Shown here piece by piece: positions 31,949-42,941 of a stretch of 64,000 bases of DNA. The first letter of the stretch is position 1, and every line of letters begins with the position of its first letter. The position numbers and the translations under genes are program-made. Source of the stretch: Narthecium ossifragum (lineage: Eukaryota; Streptophyta; Magnoliopsida; Dioscoreales; Nartheciaceae). Under the pieces are notes generated by a model. That model was not told the origin of the DNA and did not search any database. It saw only the letters and a program-made list of their open reading frames with translations. The stretch covers positions 19,334,492-19,398,491 of the forward strand of contig OY986971.1 in the NCBI GenBank assembly GCA_963920575.1. The letters run 5' to 3'.

Positions 31949-31960
31949 CCTCTGATACCA
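31949..31960 (-). other. SIRE primer-binding site (tRNA-iMet)
   Basis: Sense tggtatcagagg, two bases after the 5' LTR. It matches the initiator methionine tRNA 3' end except at the last base. Confidence 0.88.
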
Positions 31961-31962
31961 AT

Positions 31963-33066
31963 TGAAGGTCCAAGAGGGGGATGAATTGGACTCTTTTCGA
32001 AAATCTAGTTTAATGGAAAAAATCAGATAGTAGAGAAACAACACTTTAAATGCTTGTAGATGAGATGAAAATAAAGCAAGGAGGCATGCAAGAATACAGT
32101 AAAGAGGGTTAGAGAGATGACACCGAATTATAGTGGTTCGACCCAACTTTTGGTCTACGTCCACTTCTCTCAAGGCTCTCCTTGAGGTTCCACTACTTGC
32201 AAATCCCTTACAAGCTTTTCCTCCAAGCTTCCTGGTGCTTGGTGACCTTACAATCACAGCCACTTGCTGTTTGAACAACTCTCAAAATACTTCTTCACAC
32301 TTGAAGAAGATTTACAAAGGTTTTATCTCAAGGAGAATAAGTAGAAATCTTTCCTAGAACTTACTCAAATGATCTCAATAATAATGATAAAAGTTCTGGC
32401 AAGTTTACATCAAGGAACTACTTATAGATGGGCTTCAACCAGCTCAACAAGGAGGTCCAGCGGCTCCCTGCAACTCTCCAATGACTAGTTTTTTACTCTG
32501 CGCGCTGCTGGCGGTCGATCCATGCATCGTCCGTCACGTATAAAAAACTCAGCCTTTTTGCTCGACGGTCGATCGTGACATCGACCGTCACATCGTCCGT
32601 GAGCCTCTGTTGAGAAGGTCGCTTCCCAGGGTCGATGCTCGGATCGACCGTCACTCCTTGACTTTTCTTCATATATGCGCCACGGTCGACTGCCACATCG
32701 TCCGTCGCATCGTCCGTCAGCCTCTGTCAAGAAAAATGCTTTCCACGGTCGATGCACCGATCGACCGTCGCGTCTTTACTTTCTTCATTGATGCGCCACG
32801 GTCGACCGCCACATTTACCGTCGCATCGTCCGTAAGCCTCTGTCAAGAAAAACGCTTCTGATATATAGCCAAGTATGAACCATTCACTACGGTCGATCCA
32901 TGGTTCGACCGCCACATTCCCACGGTCGATCCTTGCATCGGCCATCAGTACAAAAATAACTTAAACATTGAATTTTAGATTTCCAATTAAAGGGGTAATA
33001 AATATTAAACATATATTTTATCATTTAATGTATATTGGCATCATCAAAACAAGGTTAGGATCAACA
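31963..33066 (-). repeat. SIRE 5' LTR
   Basis: 1,104 bp, tgaaggtcc...ggatcaaca on the plus strand. TATA is at 32418-32430. Its upstream palindrome cluster (32511-32945) is shorter than in the 3' LTR. Confidence 0.95.
32418..32945 (-). promoter_or_regulatory. SIRE 5' LTR promoter: TATA and cggtcga cluster
   Basis: Sense catctataagtag, with about a dozen cggtcgatcc / gatcgaccgtc sites upstream. It also contains the gaggctcacggacgatgtg core shared with Athila elements. This copy would drive the genomic transcript. Confidence 0.75.
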
Positions 33067-33071
33067 CTGGT

Positions 33072-33646
33072 GCCATCCTGAAAGCTGGAAGAGAGATCGG
33101 TGCGGTACCTGGTACTAGGTCGATCTCGAAATCGACCTCTCTGGGTGGTGGAAGCCCTGGCAACACCTCGGGAAACACGTCGGTGTAGTCGCACACGACC
33201 CTGGGAAAACTGCGCTGCTGCACTCCCTCAGAACCGGACAGGGACAGGCTGGCCAACAAGGCTGAGAGCTCGCTGTCACGCCTCCCAACACCACAAGCAA
33301 AGGAATCGGCGGAGAACCGATCCCCCAAAAACACAAAACGTGTCCCGTCGGGTGTCCAAGCAACCACCCTCCGGCGACCACAGTCGATGACGGCTCGGTA
33401 TGCTGCCAACCAGTCCATACCGAGTATCACGTCGAAGCCCGTCATGTCTAGTACTCGCAGGTCTAGACAGACACGGAGGCCTCCAACCACCAAGGAACAA
33501 GATCGGCAGACCCGGTCCACCCTGACCGCTCCGTCAATCGGTGAGTCTACAGACTGTGCCACCTCTAGCCGACTCGTCTCTAACCCTAGCGATGCCAAGC
33601 ACATGCTAGCAATGTAGGAGTGAGACGCCCCTGAATCTATCAGCAC
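33072..33646 (-). pseudogene. Gypsy-1 protease
   Basis: The aspartic protease begins MLIDSGASHSYIA with the intact Asp-Ser-Gly and continues with [20 protein letters not shown], typical of plant gypsy protease. It runs into the RT leader ([33 protein letters not shown]), where the SIRE insertion cuts the frame. The partner half resumes at 23617. The section itself is open for about 195 codons, but the gene as a whole is disrupted. Confidence 0.9.
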
Positions 33647-33899
33647 ATCTACTAAGGAACTAGAAAGCTGAAAGATACCTCTAAGGACGGAAGGCTCTGC
33701 CGCTGCCTGCTGATACTGCCGTGGCTGCTAGTACTGCTATGGCTGCTGGTACTGCTGCGGCTGCTGGCACTGTAATGGCTACTGGTACTGTGGTGGCGGC
33801 TGATACAGCTGGACGGTGTCCTGCCGCTCATGGACTGGGAGGGCACACACCTGCCCCCGTTGGCCGCCTCTGCCTCTGGGACGCACCGGCCTGCGTCCA

Positions 33900-34993
33900 C
33901 CCCCACTCCCCTGCCAGGCACCGGACCCTCCGCCTCTACTGCCTTGTGGCATAGCGCTCTGCGCTCCTCGCGAAGTGCAGTCTCTACGGTATTGCCCCGG
34001 CTACCCGCACAGGAAGCAAGTGGATGTCGCGCCGCCAGGCTGCCGTCCCTGGTCTCCCCCTGACGAAGCCTGCCCAGATGGCCCGGCCATCAGTAGAAAC
34101 GGGGCTGGTGGGCTCGGTAATGGCTGCTGGTACTGCGTTGCACGCTGCGGCCACTGCTGCAAGGGCCGCTGACGCCACGGCTGCCCCCTACCGAACCCCC
34201 CTCTGCCCTGGGGTCGCTGCTGCGTACTGGTGAGGGGTGCCGGTGGAACTGCCCGGCACCTGTCGTCCCGCAACTGAGCCTCTACTGACAAGGCGCAATT
34301 CAAGATCGCTAAGTACGACTGGAAGCAGTGTGAGCTCGTCTGCCGCCGGATCTCTGGCCAAAGTCCCCACTCGAACTAACGCACCCTGGTTGCCTGCTCT
34401 GCTACGACTGACCTCGCAAACCGAACAAGGTGCGTGAACCGGGAGGCGTACTGATGAACTGAGCTAGTACCCTGCAAGAGGGACTGGTACTCGCGGGTCA
34501 GGGCGTCACGTGCACTAGCTAGAAAGTGCACGTCCAAGAACATCGCCCTGAACTCCTCCCACAGTGGCACCTCTCCGTCACTGGTGTGCTGGGCGGTACG
34601 CCACCAGTCACGAGCGTCTCCATCGAGATGGAACGCTGCGAGGGTGACCCAAACCTGGTCGTCCTCGACGAAGAGAGCCTCTAGGAAGCGCGAGACTCCG
34701 TTGAGCCAGTCGTCCGCTGCGGTCGGATCTCCAGACGTACCGCTGAACCTGGGCGGGTTCAGCCGCTGGAAAGCCATCGTGATAGCCACCGAGGACCGCC
34801 CGTCGGTAGGAACAGGGGCCTCCTCCTGGGCGATGAAGACCTTTGCCTGCTCGACCGAAACCGCTACTGGTGATGGTACAGTCCGTCTAGCCCGGACCAC
34901 CCTGACAAGAGCAGTCCTGTCGGGTCGGGCGGGTCGACCAGGTCGTGCCCCACCCCGACCGACAACCGGAGGTCGGACGCGAGCTCCCGACAT
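33900..34993 (-). pseudogene. Gypsy-1 gag, frameshifted
   Basis: The likely start is the ATG at 34991-34993 (MSGARVRPP). The capsid-type region is clear: RLNPPRFSGTSGDPTAADDW, DGDARDWWR, WEEFRAMFLDVHFLASARD, REYQSLLQGTSSVHQYASRF. Frame changes near 34376 and 34300 carry it into ALSVEAQLRDDR and a Gln/Arg-rich segment. The zinc knuckle is degenerate: CFLCG, then a stop in place of Gln, then PGQYRRDC with Gln where His is expected. It would not make a working nucleocapsid. Bases 33647-33900 are a CTG/Gln-repeat linker to protease. Confidence 0.88.
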
Positions 34994-35182
34994 CTGCACG
35001 ATCACCAATAGCAAAAGAGCTTTCACTGGTCAAAACGACAAAACGAACAACACATCAATAAAGTGGAAAAACATAACACATCACAAGGAGAGCATGCAAG
35101 GATGTTCTAGACATAGAACTAACCCAGTCCACGCTCAATCTCAACCGAACCTGATCCTAACACCCTGGGATCTACAGCCTAT

Positions 35183-35194
35183 GCTCTGATACCA
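35183..35194 (-). other. Gypsy-1 primer-binding site (tRNA-iMet)
   Basis: Sense tggtatcagagc, three bases inside the 5' LTR boundary. A perfect 12-base match to the usual iMet primer site. Confidence 0.9.
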
Positions 35195-36446
35195 AGTTGT
35201 CACGCCCCGACCCGCGTAGGCCCAACCGGGCTGGGCGACGCGATCCGGAACCTAACCTACTGCGAAAATTTTGGCGAGGTTTCCCTCTAATCGTAGTGGT
35301 TACCCTAGCAAATCATAATCATCCTGTATTATACAAATATTACAAACCCAAAGACTGAAACTGGATATTTATATACAATCCTCAAACAGGGAAATTATAC
35401 ATTTATCACTCCCGTAGGAGACTATCTATAACAAAAGGTGTAAAACTGGAAGATCTCCACCTCTCAAGCACCGCCAGACGCCGCAACATCACCAAACACC
35501 GGCCCGTTAGGGGCGACCGAAGAAGAGCTAGCGCCAGCACCTGCAAAACGCAGCCCGGGTAGGTGTGAGCACTAAGCTCAGCAGGGACACTACACTACGA
35601 CATTCACAAGGAAGAGAACACAACAGTGTCGCCTCCAAGTTTACCCTAGGTGTATACAAGGGTCCCATAACCCTACTGGAAGTCCGTGAACGCATGCCCA
35701 AAACACTGCAACTCTCAACAAGACACAGAACACCGTTTCGCGGGCCAGGACACCGCTGGGCAGGCACTCCTCCTCCCAAGAGTTTAGGAACACCGGACTC
35801 CGGCTAAACTTCGGATACAACTTGAAGTCGACACGACCTCTAAACATCAAACAACATGTATTCAGATCAAACCAACCCTATCATCGAAAACGACTGAATA
35901 CTACAAATCGAGTCCTGGACCAAGCTACCCGCAACGGTCCTAGAGCTAGATCCGGGCTACCCGAAAGCCCCGGATCGGCAACGCCCTACACAGATGCAAC
36001 TAATGCGCAACACAATGCATGTTATGGACATGCGTAGGATAATACAGATAAACATGCAACAGTATGTGATGATATATCAAGCAAGGTCTTGGCACGGCAC
36101 CCTGCCGGCCCGGGGTGGTGAACATGAAAATAAGGTCTAGGGAGTTGTTGCAGTGGTACCACCACCAACTGCCAACAGTCCACCACAACACCTGCACCGA
36201 GAAGCAGCCCCGCAAACAACAGCTCACAGATAATACAGATAAAGCCCTCGGCGCACGCCGGCATGCAAGGCTAGGAAAAGCTGTAGGGCTACCAGCCCGT
36301 TTATTCTAAACATCCCGGGAGTCATCACTCCCCCGGTTCACCACTGCCCTATTATAGGGCTAACATGCTTAAACATATGTAGAAGGTATTAAGACAGTAA
36401 AGAAAACCGTCATACAAAGCCCCGCGGCAAAACAAGATACATTTCC

Positions 36447-36584
36447 TCTCTTTGCCATAGTCGGATCGATCCATTCCCAAGGGAAGGATCGATCCTTCTA
36501 ATGGCAGAGAGCAAACTCTCCCTATCGCGCCGAGTCCGATCGATCCGTCCTCCCAGGACGATCGATCCGACTCGCGATAGGGAG
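36447..36584 (-). repeat. Hairpin pair in LTR D
   Basis: Equivalent to 17637-17773. Hairpin 2 (36518-36584) has arms ctccctatcgcg / cgcgatagggag, two pairs longer than in LTR B. The change in LTR B (tacc for cgcc next to the arm) weakens pairing there, so the arms are better preserved here. Confidence 0.8.
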
Positions 36585-37039
36585 CGTCCTAGGCTATCCA
36601 AGGCATCGGGATCGATCGCCTGCACCCGGGGCCGATCGATCCTGCTCGGATCAGCATGCCCAACAAGGAGGGATCGATCCATCTCATAGACGGATCGATC
36701 GGTTGGGTTCTCCGATAAGCCCACGGCGAGAAATACCGTCGGAAAAGTCCACCAAATCCCACCAAAACCTGGGATCTAGTAATACGAAGCATCACGAATC
36801 CAAAACCGGCGGAAATACTACAATCTAACATGTATACAATAAGTTCTAAGCATAAGAACACCGACAGCCGTAAAAACTTCCAAAAACCCCAAGAATGTAG
36901 GTAGGAATCCCTACCGGAGCAAGAGCAGCTTCAATCCCAGCTGCTAGGCCTTGGATCGTCCACGAACTCTTCGAAATCCAGGAATTCTCAGCCCAAGAAT
37001 CCGGTTCTCTAAAGAGATTCAAGGAAGAAGGTTATGTCT

Positions 37040-37293
37040 GCTTTATAGGCAAACGAACCGACTTAGCAGGATCGATCCGTCCAAGGAGACCGATCGATCC
37101 AGCCAGGAGAGCGATCGATCCAGCCAAGGAGACCGATCGATCCAGCCAAGGGAACGATCGATCCAACCAAGAGACCGATCGATCCTTCTCAGAGTCCGAT
37201 CGATCCGTCCCAAGAGACCGATCGATCCTTCTCAACGATCCACGTTCCTATCAAAGACCGATCGATCCCTCTAGCACGGAAGGATCGATCCCT
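37040..37293 (-). promoter_or_regulatory. Gypsy-1 5' LTR promoter: TATA and GATCGATCC cluster
   Basis: Sense cctataaagc (37040-37049) with nine or more GATCGATCC sites at 37069-37293 upstream. Same spacing as LTR B. Confidence 0.75.
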
Positions 37294-37507
37294 CTTTCGC
37301 AGGAAGCTGGACTTGGGTTAAAACTTAAACCCAAGCCCGGATCTTTCGATCCCGGGTCCCACTAACCATTCTAGCCAAACATTACCACAAACATGGTCAG
37401 TGTGTGCACATGTGGGTGTGAAACAAGCCCACAATGCGCAATTGACCAAATTGCCCTTGTGGCCCACGACGAGCCACAGGAGTAGAGGGACTGGTCCTCA
37501 CAACTTG

Positions 37508-39443
37508 TGACAGAGAGGGTGTGTTTGGATGATCGATCATCGCTTCCATGATGATGGAACATTTCCATCTTCCCTTCCAAGCAATCAGGCCAAGTGAAAA
37601 TGATCGATTTTTTTGACCCAAAATGATCGATCATTTGCGAACAAAAAGGCATGACCGACTTAAGGCCTTAAGCTCTAAGGATTGATCTTTTTTTTGAAAA
37701 AGACCGAGCGCCTTAGTCGATCGTAGCATTGTAGCCTTTCGACCTCCTGCTCCTTCTGTGCCTCGTCCATGAGCGATCATGTTTGCATGTTTCCTATGTC
37801 TTGCTTGTTTTGTGTGCGCATCTTTTAGGCGTCTTGTACCTAAGATTATGTCATATGTGAATAGGCATTTTGTGAGGTTGGTTTGGTGATATTTTGTGTC
37901 CTTTTGAGGACAGTTAAATTTATATCTTGTATGCCCATCTTTCTGATATAGTTATACATGATGAATTTTGACTCTGGGGGGTATGCCCTTTGCGATGAGG
38001 ATGCAGCTATGTGTTTAATGATATATGTGGATGCGTTTGTGCGGCTTGTTATAGATGTAAATTTTGTACTACCAGAGTTCTTCATGAATACATAGAGGAT
38101 ATGCTGCCAAATGTTTTCTTGACGTTTAGCGTTTATTTCTTTCCACATTTGCAATCATGTGGTATCTTCTTTCTACCATTTTACAGAGCCATATGCTATC
38201 CATTGAATAACGTCAAGCAACGATACACGTCCCACATGCCACTTGCATACCATAAACCACCATTATGGGCATTCATTATGGTTATCTCTACCCTATTTTA
38301 TTGTTTTATTTTTATAACTTAGTGTAATTGAGGACAATTACATTTAAGTTGGGGGGTAGAATTCTAGAAAATCATGTTTATTTATTTATTTCATGATAAC
38401 CAACTATTATACATCCCTTAGATTATGTCAGAAGAATAAAATTATAATACTTATTGATAAAGATTCTCGATTTAGAAATTTGTCTTATGAATTATTCAGA
38501 ACTTTATTTGTCATATAAGATTTAGTAAATTTAGCTATGCATGTCATTATCTCTATAATTTAGCACTTTTACCATGTTTTAGGAATGACATGACATATCT
38601 TAATGCATTTGAGCACTTTCACATGTTTAGGAGTTGAAGTTAGATTATGAGCATGAGACTAGGATAGATTTACAGTTCTCTGTTATGTTACAGAATATAC
38701 ATAAACACATGTAATTTTTTGTTCGTAAAAAGTATTTGTATGAAAAGTGTAGGGTTCAACTTAGTAACCGGGCAGGACGCCTGGTCAGCGTGTTGTTCAC
38801 GTAAAACAGTTGAACTCCCTGAAAGAAAGAAAATGAGGATTTCATACTAAATAACCGGACAATGTTCCTTACCAGCATGTTGTTCACATAAAACGGTTGA
38901 ATTTCCAGGAGAAAAAAATGAAAAATGAAAAAAAAAGAGATTGCTATGTGATAGTGGAAAATATGTGCTGACTTAGGATTGTAATCTTGAATAGTTAAAG
39001 TGTTTAGATATAATTGACGCTCTGAAGCATGTGGAACATTATTCACACACTAGAGTGTTAAAGTTATCTTTGAATCATGAGTAAATATGTTGAAGTATTG
39101 GAAATGTCTTATGACATGTTTTAATTTACTTTATTCATATGTGATTATGATTTAAAGAATATATTTATAGATAATATTTTTATTTGATGGATTGGAATTA
39201 ATGAATATTGTAATTGATTTATGATGATATGTCATGGGGATGTATAGATGTTTGTGGGTATCATCACTTGAAACCCTCAGGAGACTATAACTCCTCCACT
39301 GGGGCCACCCAGGGGTTTAAAGGCTTGTTACACATGCTAAATGTAATCATGGGACCTACGAAAGTCGCTAGTTAGGTTTACTGCTTTATTTTTACATTTG
39401 TTTTGCTTTGCTCGAGAAATAGCAAAGATCAAGTTGGGGGTTG
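37508..39443 (+). other. 3' non-coding part of the non-autonomous Athila-like element
   Basis: Resumes after the ACTTG duplication with further tgatcgatca sites (37520-37640). No convincing ORF follows. An Athila-type purine tract taagttggggggt occurs at about 38345. An imperfect 85-90 base tandem duplication lies at about 38759-38930 (taaccgg...gtgttgttcac(g/a)taaaac(a/g)gttgaa). The final polypurine tract is at 39431-39443. Confidence 0.65.
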
Positions 39444-39762
39444 TGATAAGACGTGAAAAGTGCACAAATCACCCTTTTAACTGGGTTTCGTTAGTCTCCG
39501 AGCAATCCTATTTTGATTGTCTTCTCCCATTTCAGGTATTAGGACCCTCAGCGAAGATTAGATAAAGTTTAGTGCTAAAACGAACAAATAAAGAACCTGC
39601 GATGTCAAATGAGCAAAGAAGCAAAGAAGGGCCATCTTTGACATCAAAACTATATCTGCTCAGAACGAACCAGATAATGTTCCATACATGGTTGGAAAGC
39701 TCTTGAAGTCTAATTTCTGGAGAATTTTACAGTTCGTGATTCCGAGTTTTTTGGGATCAAAT

Positions 39763-40064
39763 TGAAGGTCTAAGAGGGGGGGGGGGGGGGTTGATCTTAG
39801 GCCTTGTACATTAAAATCAATTAAGGAAATCTAAATAGAAGGAGTCTAATTAAATCATATGCTTGCAAATGATAAGAGCAGAAAATATATATTAAAGCAA
39901 GGGTATGAGATGAGAGTTAGAGAGATTGCACCAGAAATTTTATAGTGGTTCAACCAACCTTGCCTACATCCACTTCACTCAAGGGCCTCCTTGAGGTTCC
40001 ACTACTTGCAAGAACTCTTACAAGTTGTCCACCAAGCTTCCGGGTGTTTGGCAACCTATCCACC
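39763..40064 (-). mobile_element. Truncated SIRE-family LTR
   Basis: tgaaggtctaagag, a 16-G run, then tagtggttcaaccaacc and ccaccaagcttccgggtg follow the SIRE LTR (compare 23623-23910), diverged and cut off before the promoter part. No target duplication was seen. It sits at the LTR deletion, so it came with a rearrangement or was later truncated. Confidence 0.8.
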
Positions 40065-40673
40065 AAACTTGGTGTGATTTTATTATTAGTGGATGAATGA
40101 TTTGTTCTTTTATGCCCTAGATCTAGGTCTTGAGCATGTTAGGACTGGAGATTAGAGATTCTCATCAAAACATTCATACTAGAACCATGGATGTGAGGAT
40201 TTTCTTCTCGAGATTAAGAGTCTTGTGATGCTAGAACCATTATGACCAACTCTTAATCCGTTATTCATCTTAATTCAAGATTAGAGATTTCGTAGTGCTA
40301 GAACCACTACGCTAGTGCTAGAACCACTAGGGTAACTTCTAATCCTTGATACATTTTATTTGACGACCTCAAGGTGCTAAAACCATCTTGATATTACACC
40401 TAAATTCATATTATACTATTTTCTCACGATGAATTCATCCTAATCAGAGGATTCATTAGTAGTGATCATAGCTAATCATTAGGTCACTGACTTTTAGATA
40501 ATTACTCTCACCGACAAGGGATCCTAACTGGAACTTGTTGTGTGATAGGGAGAACTAGCCATTCACCTATCAACCATTTGAAAAACCATTCAGTTTGGTT
40601 AACTTGTTCTAATCCTAGGAAGACCTGATAGAATCCTAATTATTGATTAAGAATTCCCCGGTACCTTTTCGCG

Positions 40674-41148
40674 TATTTATCAATCATTTAGTGTAAAATT
40701 AGTTTAATTTTAATTCTGAATCTTTTCTCAGCTTATTAGTAGGAATACTTATATTGAGTTTAGTAGTTTAATTATTTTCCTACGCATTCCCTGTGAATTC
40801 GACTCGGATTCACTGCTATCTACCACCAAAGTAGTTAGTTTGATGTTCGAATATAAATTTGTAATTTTGATCGTGCGCGTTAAGCTGCGACAGTTTTCAA
40901 GCGCTATTCATGTATTTATCAATCCTTGAGTATAAAGTTAGTTTAATTTCAATTCTGATTCGTTTATCAACTTATTGGTAGGAATACTTAGATTGAGTTT
41001 AGTAGTTTAATTATTTTCCTACGCATTCTATGTAAATTCGACTCGGATTCACTGTTATTTCCCCCGAAAATAGTTAGTTTGAAGTTCGAATATAAATTTG
41101 TAATTTTGATCATGCGCGTTAAGCTGTGGCACTTTTCAACCTCTATCA
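40674..41148 (+). repeat. Tandem duplication of the Athila-like LTR end
   Basis: Two copies of about 238 bases, each from tatttatcaatc to the LTR end near gctatt / ctctatca, containing the gaattcgactcggattcact and gcgcgttaagctg segments. They differ at several positions. Confidence 0.88.
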
Positions 41149-42672
41149 AACAGCTATATTATAACTTTTTTTTACGGCTTGTATGTGCATGATCTTAGTT
41201 GATCTTCAACATAAAAGTTGTAAATCTCTGAGTTATCGTTTGATTTCAACTGGTTTTACATTTTTCAGATTTTTGTATGATTGTTGGTGAATTAAATGGA
41301 CAGGCTGTGGAGAACATAGCAACCAATTTAATTAGTGAATTTAAGTAGTTTTTCTTTATCTAATTGATCAGATATTTGGATATGTGATTCGGAATATGTC
41401 ACTAAGTATGCATATCCCGTTTGATATTAATTGGATGGTTAGATCGAAAGTTATGATTTTCCGAAGTTGGAAGTTCGTTTGCTTTAATTCGATTAATCGA
41501 GATTTTCATTATTATTTGTTATTATATATGCGTAGGCCCCGTGTGTGGCATGCGGGTGAACCAAGGGCGTTACGCCCCTTGGGATGTGTAGAATAAGTAT
41601 TCGTTTTCCTTAGACCATTGCTATGTATACCCTTTTGGTGAGTTGTAGGCTACGCCCAGACTTGTATCTTATTTGGCATACTGTTGCATGCCCATACTTC
41701 TATATTTGTGACTGAGCATTGCATGCATATGACTGCATTAGTAGCATAAGGTTTGGATGTGGGTGATGGGTTTATCGCCGATCCGAGGCTCTCGAGCAGC
41801 TCGTATCTAGCCGTAGGACCGAGGCTGGGTAGCAAGGTCTAGGATTCGATTTATTATGATAATATGATGTTATCGAGGTTATTGTCTAGTTGGCTGTGAT
41901 TTCTCTGTTTGAGGTTTAGAGGTCGTGTGGTTTCACCAAAGCCAGGTGCTAAGGATGGTTGTCGATACGTTCCCGACGTGGTCCCCAAGTGTGGTGATCC
42001 TGCTTGGGTAAGGGTGATCCCGCATGGTACCTTTTCTCCTGCTGGTGCATAGGGTGATCTTGGTAACATGTTCAAGAGAGTGGTTCATGACCGGAGCCCT
42101 TGGATCATCGATGGGTTATGGGACCCTTGGCATACCTTAGACTTGGCGGGGCAACGACACTATTGTTGTTTTTCTCCTGCTATTGTGACGTAGAATAGAA
42201 TCATGCTGAGCTTATCGCTCACTCATACCCGGTCTGCATTTGTAGGTGCAGCCGTCAGTTCTTTTTCCGTTATACTAGCTGGATATGCTTTTTTTGGCGC
42301 AGTGACTTCAGGAGGCTCTCGAGGATCCTGAGGTGTTGGCAGCTTCAGCAGTTACGTTTGTTATAAATTACTTTTGATAGATGTATTAAATGTATAATTT
42401 TCCTCTTCGAGGATTAGATGTTTATGAATCTGTATTTGAGGAATAAATTGCATAACTCTGAGGGTTGTATAATTAAGTAATCTTGTTTACTTTGATATTA
42501 ATCTGGAATTGTTATAGATAGTAGTTTATTAGAATTTATTATGCTGCCACTCTGATAGAATTGTTTCAAATTAGTTGTGATAATTGTTAGCTAAATGCGC
42601 CATAGATGGATTAAATAGATTAGAAACCCTCACGCCCCGGATTGGATGGGTTTTCTGGGTCGGGGTATGACA
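41149..42672 (+). mobile_element. Solo LTR G', right part
   Basis: Continuation of 11621-12389. It includes the family block in this orientation (gctgagcttatcgctcactc... at 42207-42253) and ends tgaca before the GGTTC duplication at 42673-42677. Confidence 0.88.
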
Positions 42673-42677
42673 GGTTC

Positions 42678-42941
42678 CTTCCCAGCATCAAGAAAGGCAT
42701 ATCCATGGTCGTCATCATCGCCGCCATCGTGGTGGTGATAGTGCTTGAGTCGGGAGTAGATGAGGTCGACGGTGGTGTTGTGAGGGTTGAGAGAGAGGGG
42801 AAGGAGAGATGGGAGGGAGCCGGAGATGGCTGTTGTTGGTAGTGGTAGTGAAGGTGGTGAAGGCGACGGTGGATGAAAACGAGGAGGAGATACGGAGGGG
42901 AAGGAATGGAGAGAGGAGGCGGTGGCGGCGTAGAGCAGGAG
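42678..42941 (-). other. Host fragment with minus-strand coding-like sequence
   Basis: GC-rich, with minus-strand frames rich in Ser/Pro/His and ending HGYAFLDAGKEP at the insertion site. Across the GGTTC duplication the frame continues for about 16 codons in 11550-11620 before a stop, while another frame stays open into 9060-9268. It may be part of a host exon destroyed by insertions, but low complexity keeps this uncertain. Confidence 0.35.

Larger units (their letters stand above)
23623..33066 (-). mobile_element. SIRE/Maximus-type copia retrotransposon, nearly complete
   Basis: 9,444 bp, flanked by a perfect CTGGT duplication (23618-23622, 33067-33071). LTRs start tgaaggtcc and end ggatcaaca on the plus strand (sense tgttgatcc...). 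The order on the minus strand is LTR, iMet primer site, gag with CCHC, protease, integrase, RT, RNase H, extra ORF, polypurine tract, LTR. The extra ORF after pol and the long gag with a coiled-coil C-terminal half are characteristic of the SIRE/Maximus lineage. LTR identity is high apart from indels in the palindrome region, so the insertion is young. Small frameshifts affect protease. Confidence 0.95.
16454..37502 (-). mobile_element. Gypsy-1: Tekay-type chromovirus, nested with copia and a solo LTR
   Basis: 3' LTR 16454-18679 and 5' LTR 35198-37502, with a perfect ACTTG duplication (16449-16453, 37503-37507). The order on the minus strand is LTR, iMet primer site, gag, protease, RT/RNase H, integrase with chromodomain, LTR. 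That order and the 2.2-2.3 kb LTRs fit the Tekay (Del) lineage. Without its two insertions (copia 23623-33066, solo LTR C 20289-22558) it is about 9.3 kb. The coding region is disrupted by stops, frameshifts and loss of the RT catalytic box, so it is dead. Confidence 0.93.
35198..37502 (-). repeat. Gypsy-1 5' LTR (LTR D)
   Basis: 2,305 bp, tgtcacgccccg...tggtcctcaca. Closely similar along its length to LTR B; both carry the hairpin pair and the TATA/palindrome promoter. Confidence 0.94.
12390..41148 (+). mobile_element. Non-autonomous Athila-like LTR retrotransposon, host to nested insertions
   Basis: The 5' LTR is 12390-14169 and the 3' LTR 39444-41148, both starting tgataagacgtgaaaag; the 5' copy ends caagcgctatca and the 3' copy ends in a related ctctatca. 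A tRNA-Asp-type primer site follows the 5' LTR and a polypurine tract (aagttgggggttg, 39431-39443) precedes the 3' LTR. The interior lacks protease, RT and integrase and carries only an acidic repeat ORF and a short overlapping ORF. Removing the Gypsy-1 insertion gives about 7.7 kb. Target flanks are aacaa / aacag, an imperfect duplication inside LTR G'. Mobilisation would need enzymes in trans, plausibly from an Athila element. Confidence 0.85.
39444..41148 (+). repeat. 3' LTR of the non-autonomous Athila-like element, rearranged
   Basis: Starts tgataagacgtg, as does the 5' LTR. About 590 bases equivalent to 12715-13303, including the palindromes and TATA, are replaced by a truncated SIRE LTR (39763-40064). 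Its last 240 bases are duplicated in tandem (40674-40912, 40913-41148). Confidence 0.85.

Noticed and set aside
38011..38322. 103-codon frame in the 3' part of the Athila-like element
   Set aside because: Phe/Cys/Tyr-rich with no domain. It lies between pol-less interior and purine tract, and nothing supports its expression.
9269..42672. LTR A and LTR G' as the two LTRs of one element
   Set aside because: They lie in opposite orientations, and each has its own perfect duplication (GGGAG and GGTTC).
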